Assembly: GCA_015711725.1 (NCBI GenBank)
Contig: JACVIX010000013.1
Coordinates: 1-38,841 of the forward strand
DNA from: Candidatus Geothermincola primus
Lineage (GTDB): Bacteria; Actinomycetota; Geothermincolia; Geothermincolales; Geothermincolaceae
Length of the DNA: 38,841 nt
Direction of reading: 5' to 3'
In this document: positions 16,468 through 25,114 of the stretch, piece after piece
Numbering within the stretch: position 1 is the stretch's first letter
Layout of the letters: the number at the start of each line of letters is the position of its first letter
Program-made: the position numbers and the translations under genes
The notes under the pieces: generated by a model
The model's input: only the letters and a program-made list of their open reading frames with translations
The model's database searches: none
What the model was told of the DNA's origin: nothing

Positions 16468-16585
16468 ATGGAAACCGTATATGGGGAGAGGCGCAAGGTC
16501 AAGGTTTTATGATACTTTTAGAAGAATAAAAGACTTGAAGGCAATTTAATTTTATCCCATCAACCGGGTAAATGGAGGTCAGCAT

Positions 16586-18022
16586 TTGAGAACCTTCTCC
16601 AATTGGGCGAAAACATGGCTTATCAGATACCATTATCAGCTGGCGCTGTTACTTATCATGGTTATGGGGATCCTCCTGCGAATAAGATTTCTTCATCATC
16701 AGTTGATTATCGACGAAGCCAACAACTATCTCTGCCTGAAAACGATGGCAGGTCTTTCTCCAGGCCCCCCATTCGACCAAGTTTTTACCTATCACCCGCC
16801 GCTCTATCTGACCTTCGCCTTTTTTCTTTCCAAGGTTTCTGGCTTATATAGGCCGGCTCTTTACCAATGCTTCTCTATCACGGTTTCCATTTTATCCCTC
16901 ATGCCTCTTTATCTGCTGGGCAAAGAGATTTTTAACCGCAGAGCGGCGCTTTTCGCCTGTTTCGCTTTGGCATTATTCCCAGCCAGCATGATAATGGACA
17001 GCTGGATTAAGGTGGATCCTCTGGAAGTGCTATGCGCGGTTGCATTCCTCTATTTCCTGGTGAAGGGTTCCTCATTGTGGTCAGGCCTGTTTCTAGGGCT
17101 TGCGCTCCTAAGCAAAGAGACGGTATTGATGGTATTGTTTGGCATCGCGATTTTTCTGCTCATAACCAGGGATCGCCACCTTCTCAAGATTTTCCTGACC
17201 TCGCTCGCGATAGGCGCTGCGCTCTCTTTTTGGTGGTATTTATTCATCTCCCCAAGTCGCGGCAGATTCCTCTCTTTTATCTTAGGAACTCATCCGGAGG
17301 TCTCCATGTTTAATTACGGGTCTGCCTACTACATCTCCGGCCTCCTTAAAGATTTGGGGCCCTTTTTTATCCTATCGGCCCTGGTGGGTCTAGGTTGCGT
17401 CCTTTATCGCTATATCGCTCAGAGGCGTCGATTACCTCTTTTGCCCGCGACTATAGTTCTAACGAATTACGCCTTCATCTCCCTCATCAAGGGGAAGCCG
17501 CCTTGGATGATAACCACCATCCTACCTTTTCTCGCCCTTCTGTGTGGGGTGGGCATAGACGCATTCCTGGAAAAGGTAAGAAACAGAGGTCGCAAATTAC
17601 TCATATTTTCACTAACGTTCATTCTCATCTCGGGCATCGTTCCCGCTTTGGCTTTATCTTACGATGATTACATGCTGGGTCGTCAGGCCTCAAGTTATCG
17701 TTTTGCCCAGCAATTACGCCACGAGGCGGAGAGGATAGATTCTCTCGTCCCCGTTGATGATTCCATGTTGATCTACTTCGGAGCCGGGGTTTTTCCCAAT
17801 AGTATATTCCTCTCCTACATCTCCCCTCGATCTATTGGGTTTATCGATGATCGCATATCCTATCTGGATCTTTCTGGGTATGTAAACCAAGAGGACATAA
17901 GATGGGTGGTGATCTTCTGCGATGGGCGCGGCTTGGAAATCGCCACTTTCTTGTATAATTATGAAAGTTTCTTCTTCGAAAAAACCGGATATTATCTTCT
18001 CGGGAAAAGGATATGGCCATGA
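16586..18022 (+). CDS. GT39/ArnT-like membrane glycosyltransferase, first of three
   Basis: The start is TTG 16586, seven bases after GGAGG. The 478-residue protein has about ten membrane segments and the layout of PMT/ArnT-type GT-C glycosyltransferases, which use polyprenyl-phosphate sugars outside the membrane. The acidic pair D43-E44 of the first outer loop and YHPPLY at 69-74 are family hallmarks, with LLSKET in a later loop. A smaller soluble C-terminal part follows. It shares these motifs and overall length with the next two genes, showing that all three arose by duplication. The stop overlaps the start of the next gene (ATGA). The acceptor is unknown. Confidence 0.85.
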   Translation: MRTFSNWAKTWLIRYHYQLALLLIMVMGILLRIRFLHHQLIIDEANNYLCLKTMAGLSPGPPFDQVFTYHPPLYLTFAFFLSKVSGLYRPALYQCFSITVSILSLMPLYLLGKEIFNRRAALFACFALALFPASMIMDSWIKVDPLEVLCAVAFLYFLVKGSSLWSGLFLGLALLSKETVLMVLFGIAIFLLITRDRHLLKIFLTSLAIGAALSFWWYLFISPSRGRFLSFILGTHPEVSMFNYGSAYYISGLLKDLGPFFILSALVGLGCVLYRYIAQRRRLPLLPATIVLTNYAFISLIKGKPPWMITTILPFLALLCGVGIDAFLEKVRNRGRKLLIFSLTFILISGIVPALALSYDDYMLGRQASSYRFAQQLRHEAERIDSLVPVDDSMLIYFGAGVFPNSIFLSYISPRSIGFIDDRISYLDLSGYVNQEDIRWVVIFCDGRGLEIATFLYNYESFFFEKTGYYLLGKRIWP

Positions 18023-19533
18023 CTCGAAACTCGAGTAACTTTTCAACGGCATATGAATTTTCTCCGAGGGGAAATAGCCTCCGCTGGCGGCGATCGCTCC
18101 TTCTCTTGCTGCTTCTTTCGGTGTTTCTCTTTCTTAGAATGCGAAATCTCAATCATCTGCTCATGTGGGATGAAGGCAGATTTCTTCAGGTCCTAAAGGC
18201 TTTCTCGGATGGCGATCGTGCTAGCCCCTTCTGGCAATATATAGGTTTTCACCCACCTCTCTACCTAGCCATATCTTACCTTGCACTGCGATTGGGTCCT
18301 TCATCTTCCGCCCTTTCATGTCAGCTTGTTTCCCTTCTATCATCCTTGGGCATTCTGGTCACTCTCTATCTCATCGGAACCGAGTTGTTCTCGCAGAGGA
18401 TAGGTTTTCTCGCCTCCTTTCTCTATGCACTATCCCCCGCCGCATCCGTCCTTAACCTTTGGATAAAGGAGGATTCTCTCTGCATATTTCTTTCGTTGCT
18501 TTCCATATATCTCTTCATACGTAAACGCTTCTGGCTGAGCGGCATTTTTCTTGGCTTGGCATTCCTATCTAAGGAGTTCGCGCTTCTTGCCGCTTTGTCC
18601 CTGGCCTTTTTCGCTATCGCCTCCATCAGGCAAAAACAACTAAAGATGGCTTTTAACGGATTGATAAAGGTATACGCGGTGGCTTTTTCCTTATCTTTCT
18701 GGTGGTATTTCTTCTTCTACAACTCAACTTCGCACTGGTGGGGTTTTCTTACCGGCGGCAACCTTGAATCTATACGTTTCCACCGGGCTTGGACCTATTA
18801 CCTCACCGGATTATGGGCTGATTTGGGGGGCATCACTCTCATCTTGGCTATATTGGGACTTTTCGCGTCCCTACTCGGATTTAACCAGTCGAAAGACGAG
18901 AGATATCTTTACCCTCCTTTGTGGATGGCCGCTTCTTACCTTCCACTCCTTTTTTCCTATGGAAAACCTTATTGGCTGATGATAGCCGCCCTTCCCTCCT
19001 TGACCTTCCTCGCTGCGATGGGCATGGACTTTCTCTTGACTAGCGTCGAGAAAAAGGGTTTTGGCTTTAAAAACCTCTCTCTCTTCCTGGCCGTTTCCCT
19101 TCTCGCGTCCGCCTTCTTCATAGCCCTCTATCTAAACAACAGGAATTATATAGAATCGAAAGGCAGGGGGGATTACGATTACTCTCTACGCTCAAGAGCC
19201 ACCGCCGATTACTTAGACGGCGTGTGGCAAGAGGGGGACAGGCTTCTGGGTATATTTGAGTTCGCCGGAATGCCCAACCCGGTTTTCTTGTTTTATCTCA
19301 ACCATCCAGTGGATATCATCATCAATCAAGACATAGGCCTCCTTCCTATGCAGGTGGCGGAGGAGAGGGCCGATTGGACCTTTATCGTGGACACTACCTA
19401 TGGCGATCAGGCTCGTGATGAGTTGGCGAAATTTTATAATATCGAGCCGGTGAGAGTGGGAATAGGTTATATCTTCAACACATACCTATTATTCGAAGGA
19501 CCACATGGAAGGAATCAAGCAGCGGAAAGATAG
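18019..19533 (+). CDS. GT39/ArnT-like membrane glycosyltransferase, second of three
   Basis: The start is placed at ATG 18019, which forms the classic ATGA overlap with the stop of the preceding gene and lies eight bases after AAGG; an ATG six bases earlier is too close to that site. The 504 residues repeat the pattern of the first paralogue: WDE in the first outer loop (about 50-52), FHPPLYLAI near 77-85, WIKEDSLCIFLSL, FLSKEF, and a late FSYGKPYW block like the KGKPPW of the first copy. About ten membrane segments are present. The N-terminus is longer and basic. Donor and acceptor are unknown. Confidence 0.85.
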   Translation: MTRNSSNFSTAYEFSPRGNSLRWRRSLLLLLLLSVFLFLRMRNLNHLLMWDEGRFLQVLKAFSDGDRASPFWQYIGFHPPLYLAISYLALRLGPSSSALSCQLVSLLSSLGILVTLYLIGTELFSQRIGFLASFLYALSPAASVLNLWIKEDSLCIFLSLLSIYLFIRKRFWLSGIFLGLAFLSKEFALLAALSLAFFAIASIRQKQLKMAFNGLIKVYAVAFSLSFWWYFFFYNSTSHWWGFLTGGNLESIRFHRAWTYYLTGLWADLGGITLILAILGLFASLLGFNQSKDERYLYPPLWMAASYLPLLFSYGKPYWLMIAALPSLTFLAAMGMDFLLTSVEKKGFGFKNLSLFLAVSLLASAFFIALYLNNRNYIESKGRGDYDYSLRSRATADYLDGVWQEGDRLLGIFEFAGMPNPVFLFYLNHPVDIIINQDIGLLPMQVAEERADWTFIVDTTYGDQARDELAKFYNIEPVRVGIGYIFNTYLLFEGPHGRNQAAER

Positions 19534-20965
19534 CGATAGCTTGGGAAAGAAGATAAGGGTATCTACCCCAGAGATCCTGTTCTTGACCGGAACTCTTCTT
19601 CTCTTTATTCTTCTTCGCCTGAGGAATCTGAACAACGTGCTTAATTATGACGAAGCTAAGTTCGTGTTCATAATCCGCGCCTTGGTATCGGGTAGTCCAG
19701 GCGCTCTTTACGGGGAAGGGATGTTCTATCATCCCCCTATCTACCTTATTCTATGCCGTCTCACCCATGGCGTCTTTGGGGAGAGCGTTCCTGTCTATCG
19801 CTCTATATCCGTGGCTTTTTCCGCCGGGTCTTTGCTGATTCTTTTCAAGATAGCGAAGGATCTCTATGGTAAAAGGGTGGCACTTCTTTCTTGCTTCTGC
19901 TTGGCAGCGCTTCCCGCCTCCAACCTCATGGACGCATGGATAAAGATGGATTCGATCTGCGTCTTCTTTATGCTCATCTCCTTGATGCTCTTCTTGAGAA
20001 AGTCATATATTTGGAGCGGTGTGGCTCTAGGCGCCTCGCTTCTTTCCAAAGAAAACGCGGTTTTTCTAGCCCTTCTTCTGGGACTGTATTTTCTCCTCAA
20101 ACCCACCTGGAAAGAGCTTAAGGGGCTGGTAATCACCATCTTCATCGGAGCTCTTATGAGCTTTTGGTGGTACGCGTTCCTCTCCAAATCGGGCGAAAGT
20201 TATTTCTCATTTTTTGCAGGCTCTTCCTACGAGGCGAAGGCATGGCATTACCCTTGGCATATCTATATTTCCAACTCGTGGAAAGACCTTGGGGTTCTAT
20301 TGCTCGCTATAGCCCTCATCGGATTTTTCCAAAACCTTTATAAATCATCAAGGTTGCGACGCAGGGAATACGCCTTACCCCTAGTATGGATCGCGGCGGT
20401 GTACCTACCCCTCTGCTTTTCCCACGGTAAGCCCTTCTGGATGGTTACCATCGCCCTTCCCGCATGGGCAATATGTGGGGGTTTGGGCTTGGACTTCCTA
20501 TACCAGCGCTTACAGGCTTATGGCGAAAAGGTCGCCGTTATAGCTCTTAGTCTCATAATCCTCTCTCTTGCGCTTATATCGACGTTCAACGGAGACATCG
20601 AATATATGCGTGAACGAGACGAGGGATATTACGACAATTCGCTCTATTCTCGCCAGGCGGCCAATTACTTAAACGGCACGGTTCCCCAGCCCGGCACCCT
20701 GATTTCCTATATGTCCCCAGGCTCTATGCCCAACCCTATTCTCCTTTATTATTTGAATGCTGATATCCACGTGGAACTTATACCTTTTGAGCACATCGAG
20801 GCGGGGCAAGTCCCTTTGCTTATCCAGGACTGGCGCGACTCAGGAGCGAAAGCGGGATTTTTTTATCCTGATTTCTATGGAGATTGGCTTACCCCGCTCT
20901 ACCACTATTATCTCGGCGGAAGAGTGGAGAGGACTCCATATGGATACCTACTTATAATGGAATGA
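19505..20965 (+). CDS. GT39/ArnT-like membrane glycosyltransferase, third of three
   Basis: The ATG at 19505 lies inside the end of the preceding gene (29-base overlap) after GAAGGA. The 486-residue protein has D49-E50, YHPPIY at 75-80, AWIKMDSICVFFML, LLSKEN and FSHGKPFW, matching the other two copies block by block. The repeated YDNSLYSRQAANYLNG segment in the soluble C-terminal part also appears in the second copy as YDYSLRSRATADYLDG. Retention of the catalytic acidic pair in all three suggests that all are active, perhaps adding successive sugars to one surface glycan or protein. No clear terminator with a T tract follows. Confidence 0.85.
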   Translation: MEGIKQRKDSDSLGKKIRVSTPEILFLTGTLLLFILLRLRNLNNVLNYDEAKFVFIIRALVSGSPGALYGEGMFYHPPIYLILCRLTHGVFGESVPVYRSISVAFSAGSLLILFKIAKDLYGKRVALLSCFCLAALPASNLMDAWIKMDSICVFFMLISLMLFLRKSYIWSGVALGASLLSKENAVFLALLLGLYFLLKPTWKELKGLVITIFIGALMSFWWYAFLSKSGESYFSFFAGSSYEAKAWHYPWHIYISNSWKDLGVLLLAIALIGFFQNLYKSSRLRRREYALPLVWIAAVYLPLCFSHGKPFWMVTIALPAWAICGGLGLDFLYQRLQAYGEKVAVIALSLIILSLALISTFNGDIEYMRERDEGYYDNSLYSRQAANYLNGTVPQPGTLISYMSPGSMPNPILLYYLNADIHVELIPFEHIEAGQVPLLIQDWRDSGAKAGFFYPDFYGDWLTPLYHYYLGGRVERTPYGYLLIME

Positions 20966-21066
20966 GCATTCCGTATTTGTATGGAAAGGATGAATCGAGC
21001 TAATGTCAGTGTATACGGCCAGAGGGTCGCACTCAAACAAAAACGCTTCAATAATAAGAAAAAGAA

Positions 21067-21108
21067 CGCCAACCGACGAATCCAAGGTTGAATTGTCCTC
21101 GGTTGGCG
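21067..21108. repeat. Inverted repeat with 10-base arms between the GT39 operon and thymidylate synthase
   Basis: CGCCAACCGA (21067-21076) and TCGGTTGGCG (21099-21108) are perfect complements separated by 22 bases. As RNA it would form a stable ten-pair stem just before the promoter candidate of the thymidylate synthase gene. Without a T tract it is not a standard terminator. It could be a terminator aided by Rho, an operator, or an RNA end structure. Confidence 0.55.
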
Positions 21109-21114
21109 ATAAAC

Positions 21115-21144
21115 TTGAAATAAGAAGATGAAAGGAATTATATG
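21115..21144 (+). promoter_or_regulatory. Predicted promoter of the thymidylate synthase gene
   Basis: TTGAAA (21115-21120, five of six matches) and TATATG (21139-21144, four of six) are separated by 18 bases. Transcription would start about 70 bases before the GTG at 21220. It lies directly after the inverted repeat. Confidence 0.4.
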
Positions 21145-21219
21145 AGATGATATTGGAAAGAGGCAGGTTACATTTTCTGCCCCATAAAAACTGATTTTCG
21201 GCATAGGAGGTGTCCATCG

Positions 21220-21882
21220 GTGGAAATCACGTTTATAGAGGCCAGAGATCTTCCCGACGCTTGGTTCCAGTGCGTTTACAATATCTTCGATAAAGGAAGG
21301 GTATATCAGATCGAAAGGGGAAGCTTTAAAGGCCAAAGGAGATTGGAATACGATTTTGTCTTGGTAAAAATCACTCATCCGGAGACGCGTCCCCTTATAC
21401 CGGACATGCCACCCGGTGTGGGGCTTCCTCCTCCCACGGATATGGAGTATGTAAACGAATACCTGGAAAAGTTGTGTTCCTCCTCATCTAAATCCGAGTC
21501 AGAGGATTACACTTATGGGATGTACTTGGAAGAACAGATTCAAGAGGTTATACGCATGTACCGGGATGAGGGGTTCGGCACCAATCAGGCTTGCATGGCA
21601 GTATGCGACCAGAGGTCGATTTTTTTGGATGACCCACCCTGCCTCAGGCAAATAGACACACGGATCTACCCCGGGGAGGAGAGGTTGCATTTCATCTGCT
21701 ATTTCCGCTCTTGGGATCTCTGGGCAGGATTTCCCTCTAATCTGGCTGGCATTCAACTTTTAAAGGAATATATGTCCGATGAAATCGGGGTGAGACCCGG
21801 AGAGACCCTCGCGCTCTCCAAAGGGATGCATCTTTATGAATACGCATGGGAACTGGGAAAGACGCGGGCGTACCGAAATTGA
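21220..21882 (+). CDS. Thymidylate synthase, methanogen-type ThyA family
   Basis: The GTG start follows AGGAGGT. The 220-residue length fits the short archaeal thymidylate synthases rather than the standard bacterial enzyme of about 264 residues. The likely catalytic cysteine is C141 in DDPPCLRQIDTRI. The nucleotide-binding block FRSWDLWAGFPSNLAGIQLL (162-181) corresponds to the FRSxD-x-x-x-G-x-P-x-N-L region, and H204-L-Y206 (GMHLYEY) to the HxY motif that holds the deoxyribose. It would convert dUMP to dTMP, in methanogens with tetrahydromethanopterin-type cofactors and in bacteria presumably with folate. A role as a dCMP or dUMP hydroxymethylase cannot be excluded. Confidence 0.75.
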   Translation: MEITFIEARDLPDAWFQCVYNIFDKGRVYQIERGSFKGQRRLEYDFVLVKITHPETRPLIPDMPPGVGLPPPTDMEYVNEYLEKLCSSSSKSESEDYTYGMYLEEQIQEVIRMYRDEGFGTNQACMAVCDQRSIFLDDPPCLRQIDTRIYPGEERLHFICYFRSWDLWAGFPSNLAGIQLLKEYMSDEIGVRPGETLALSKGMHLYEYAWELGKTRAYRN

Positions 21883-22078
21883 CGGTAAACCCCTTTTTAA
21901 AATCTCTCCGATAGCCAACCCAACGCGCGAGGGTATTTGCCTATATAACTTCTTATTACCTAAATGTTTATTATTTTATAGTTAAGTAAAATTTATGGAA
22001 ATTTAAACTGAACATAGAAAATGCTTTTTATCTACTTGTTACTGACATATACTTTATGGTGAAGAAAGGAGGTAGGAG

Positions 22079-23392
22079 ATAAACCCGCTCGCTGTCGAGT
22101 TAAACCAAACCATAAGGGAATTCAGCCCGACGGTCTACGACATGCTTTCTAATCTTGGGAAGGAACTTTTTTTCCCACGAGGGATAGTGCAACAGACCGC
22201 GGAAGCGAGATTAAAAGCGCATCTTTTTAATGCTACCATAGGCATCGCCACAGAGAAGGAGCGCGCGATGCACCTCCCTTCCATGATTAAATATATACGC
22301 GATCTAGACCCCGATGAGATTTTTTCCTATCCCCCCACCACAGGAATCCCCGAGCTAAGGAACAAGTGGGCTCAACGGCAGATGGAGGAAAACCCATCGC
22401 TCGGAAATAAACAGGTGAGCCTGCCCATTGTCACCAACGGCATTACCCATGGGCTAAGCATCATAGCGGATCTTTTCTGCGAAAAGGGTGATCCCGTTAT
22501 CCTTCCCGATAAGCTATGGGGCAACTATAGAATGATTTTCGGACTACGTAGAGGGGGAGATATCTTGACCTATCCCTTTTACAACAACGCCGGAGGTTTT
22601 AATCTTGAAAGCCTAAAAAGCTTGCTTGGAACCATCCCTATCTCAAAAAAAGTTATAATCATCTTCAACTTTCCCAATAATCCCACTGGCTATTCCCCTC
22701 GTGTGGACGAGGCTGTTGCAATCGCCGAAATGCTTTATAGAGAGGCGGAGTCGGGGAGGAAGCTGATTGTCGTACTGGATGACGCATACTTCGGCTTTTT
22801 CTATGAGGATGAGATCATACGAGAATCCCTCTTCTCCGCCCTAGCTGACCTTCATCCCCAGATTCTCGCCCTCAAGGTGGACGGAGCCACCAAAGAGGAT
22901 TATGCCTGGGGATTGAGGGTGGGATTCCTAACCATGGGAATCGGGGGCACAGGGGAGAAATCTATACTATACCAGTGCATGGAGAAGAAGGTGGGCGGGG
23001 ATATACGAGCAACTATCTCATACTCCTCCATGCTTAGCCAGAGCTTGCTTCTGAAGACGATGCTCTCCCCTCACCTCAAAGAGGAGAAGAGCCAAAAATA
23101 TAATATATTGAGAGCGCGCTACCTCAAAGTTAAGGATGCCCTGCGCAATGAGAAATACAAGGGGTGTTGGAGATACTATCCATTTAATTCTGGTTATTTC
23201 ATGTGTTTGGAGCTCAAAGACGCGGACGCTAATTCGGTGAGGAAGAGGCTGCTAAATAATTACGGCGTGGGGGTTATTGCAACAGGAGCTAGCGATTTAA
23301 GGATCGCCTTCTCTTGTATTGAGCAAGATCAGGTGCATGAGTTGTTCGAATTATTGTATAATGCCGTCGAGGATATCAGAAAAACGACGTAG
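22079..23392 (+). CDS. Class I/II PLP-dependent aminotransferase with apparent AUA start
   Basis: The frame is open from 22079, but its first conventional start is ATG 22142, which has no ribosome binding site. An ATA at 22079 lies six bases after AGGAGG and begins NPLAVELNQTIREFSP. From memory this matches the usual N-terminus (MNPLA-x-ELN) of this aminotransferase group. An in-frame TAG lies immediately upstream. I therefore place the start at ATA, giving 437 residues. PLP-site features are NFPNNPTGY, VVLDDAYFGFFY and, for the Schiff-base lysine, DGATKEDYAWGLRVGF (K272 in this numbering). It heads an operon with the homocitrate-synthase-like gene, so a 2-oxo acid made by that route may be its substrate. 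Confidence 0.85.
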   Translation: MNPLAVELNQTIREFSPTVYDMLSNLGKELFFPRGIVQQTAEARLKAHLFNATIGIATEKERAMHLPSMIKYIRDLDPDEIFSYPPTTGIPELRNKWAQRQMEENPSLGNKQVSLPIVTNGITHGLSIIADLFCEKGDPVILPDKLWGNYRMIFGLRRGGDILTYPFYNNAGGFNLESLKSLLGTIPISKKVIIIFNFPNNPTGYSPRVDEAVAIAEMLYREAESGRKLIVVLDDAYFGFFYEDEIIRESLFSALADLHPQILALKVDGATKEDYAWGLRVGFLTMGIGGTGEKSILYQCMEKKVGGDIRATISYSSMLSQSLLLKTMLSPHLKEEKSQKYNILRARYLKVKDALRNEKYKGCWRYYPFNSGYFMCLELKDADANSVRKRLLNNYGVGVIATGASDLRIAFSCIEQDQVHELFELLYNAVEDIRKTT

Positions 23393-23418
23393 AGAAATAG
23401 CTATGAGATGGAGCAAGG

Positions 23419-24738
23419 ATGGATATCGGGAACAACGAAAAGAAGAGGATTTATATCATAGACGTCACCAATCGCGATGGCGTCCAGACCTCCCGTTTAG
23501 GATTGGCTAAACTGGAAAAAACCATTATTAACCTTCTCCTTAACGAAATGGGAATATGGCAGTGTGAGTTTGGTTTTCCCACCACCCATCACGAGACTAA
23601 CTATCTGCAGGCAAACTTGGAATTGGCCGAAATGGGCGTGATCGACCGCATGCGATTGGAGGGATGGCTTCGAGCTTGGCGGCGGGATGTGGAAAAAGCC
23701 AGGGCAATGGTGCCCAATCTCAAATATATCAATTTATCCACTTCCACATCCCCTCAGATGATTCAGGGAAAGTGGAAGGGGGAGAGAAGTTTTGATGATA
23801 TCGTCAAGTTCATGACCGAAGCGCTAGATTGCGCGCTGGAGGTGGGATTCGAGTCCATAGGGGTTAACGCGGAAGATGCTTCCAGGACGCCTTTAGAGCA
23901 ACTGATTGAATTCGGGCACGCGGCAAAGACTCATGGGGCGGTCAGGTTGCGCTACTGCGATACCCTCGGTTTCAACGATCCCTTTACCATCTATGATACC
24001 GTCTATGCCCTGGCAAAAGAGCTCAAGATGGACATCGAGATCCACTGCCACAATGACCTAGGAATGGCGGTAGCTTGTTCCGTCGCAGGAGCGAAAGGAG
24101 CTTTAGACGCGGGCGTAAATGCCTTTATCAATACCACCATAAATGGCTTCGGAGAACGCGCAGGCAACGCCGACCTGGTATCGGTGATACTAGCCATTAA
24201 GAAATCCACCTTGTTCCAGGAAGAAGACGTGCTGGACGATGCCATCAATCTGATGACCGCTTGGAAGACGGCTAAATACGCCTCCTACGCTTTCGGGGTC
24301 CCCATACCGGTTAACCAACCTGGAGTGGGAGAAAATGCCTTCGCTCACGAGTCAGGCATCCACGCAGATGGCGCCCTCAAAGACAGGCGCAACTATGAAC
24401 TTTATGACTACGAGGAATTGGGTCGAGGCGAACCGGAGATAATAGAGACGGGGAGAAGCATAACCATAGGTGAGTATTCTGGCATCAAAGGCTTTCGCAA
24501 CGTTTATGAAAAACTGGAAATAGAGTTTCAATCGGAAGAGGAGGCTCGCGAAATTCTGGAACTAGTTCGCTATGCCAACGTAAGCACCCAAAAACCGCTA
24601 GTGGAAGACGAGCTTCTTTTCATCGCGCGATATCCGGAGCAGGCTCGGAAGATCTTAACGTTAGATCCATCGGGCGTAAGGGCGAAAAATCCACTGCAAG
24701 GGGGAGAGCATGGAAGAAGTACCGGAACCAGTGCTTAA
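23419..24738 (+). CDS. Homocitrate synthase / 2-isopropylmalate synthase family enzyme
   Basis: A 439-residue condensing enzyme of the DRE-TIM metallolyase family, which joins acetyl-CoA to a 2-oxo acid. DVTNRDGVQ (15-23) is the catalytic RDG start, in a variant form of the common DTTLRDGEQ. The metal site includes D15, H209 and H211 (EIHCHNDLGMA). GFGERAGNADL, NQPGVGENAFAHESGIHADGALK and the ETGRSITIGEYSGIKGF block fit homocitrate synthases of the NifV/AksA type. It lacks the leucine-binding C-terminal domain of long LeuA enzymes. Substrate candidates are 2-oxoglutarate, 2-oxoisovalerate and pyruvate. It lies 26 bases after the aminotransferase and overlaps the next gene by 29 bases. Confidence 0.85.
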   Translation: MDIGNNEKKRIYIIDVTNRDGVQTSRLGLAKLEKTIINLLLNEMGIWQCEFGFPTTHHETNYLQANLELAEMGVIDRMRLEGWLRAWRRDVEKARAMVPNLKYINLSTSTSPQMIQGKWKGERSFDDIVKFMTEALDCALEVGFESIGVNAEDASRTPLEQLIEFGHAAKTHGAVRLRYCDTLGFNDPFTIYDTVYALAKELKMDIEIHCHNDLGMAVACSVAGAKGALDAGVNAFINTTINGFGERAGNADLVSVILAIKKSTLFQEEDVLDDAINLMTAWKTAKYASYAFGVPIPVNQPGVGENAFAHESGIHADGALKDRRNYELYDYEELGRGEPEIIETGRSITIGEYSGIKGFRNVYEKLEIEFQSEEEAREILELVRYANVSTQKPLVEDELLFIARYPEQARKILTLDPSGVRAKNPLQGGEHGRSTGTSA

Positions 24739-25114
24739 AAAACTTTCAGAATATTATTACAGATATAAGAAATTACAACCTCCCCAAGGCGAGGAGATTC
24801 CCCCTTGGGCTCGCAACATAAACACCATGAACAAGCCGGACCTGGAACATGAGACCCGCGACACCATCAGGGCTTGTAAGGAATTGAAGAGAAAATTGAA
24901 CATTCTTGAATACGAGGGGGAAAAGGTTGTCCCCATAAAGAGCAAGAGATTGAAATTGCAAGAAGAATTAAACAACGAATGGACCTATTTGAGCTATTAT
25001 CTCTACACTTTATTCAGGCGCTCCGGGGTAAAGGTCTCCGAAAGCGAATTCGATGAATTTATCAAAGAGGAGACAGGTAACCGCAGCTACATCACCAATT
25101 TAAGTTTAAGGTAG
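24710..25114 (+). CDS. Small charged protein of unknown function in the aminotransferase operon
   Basis: The ATG at 24710 has GGGGGAG just upstream and lies inside the end of the homocitrate-synthase-like gene, so translation is coupled. The 134-residue product is rich in lysine and glutamate and probably helical. Its N-terminal part has a proline-rich stretch (LQPPQGEEIPPWARN), and the middle has DLEHETRDTIRACKELKRKLN. No catalytic motif, signal peptide or membrane segment is visible. Its fixed position after the enzyme gene suggests an accessory or regulatory role in that pathway, but this is inference. Confidence 0.75.
   Translation: MEEVPEPVLKKLSEYYYRYKKLQPPQGEEIPPWARNINTMNKPDLEHETRDTIRACKELKRKLNILEYEGEKVVPIKSKRLKLQEELNNEWTYLSYYLYTLFRRSGVKVSESEFDEFIKEETGNRSYITNLSLR

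Noticed and set aside
16208-16549. 113-codon plus-strand frame across the start of the BadF-type gene
   Set aside because: Antisense to a certain gene for a third of its length, and it runs over the palindrome region without a ribosome binding site.
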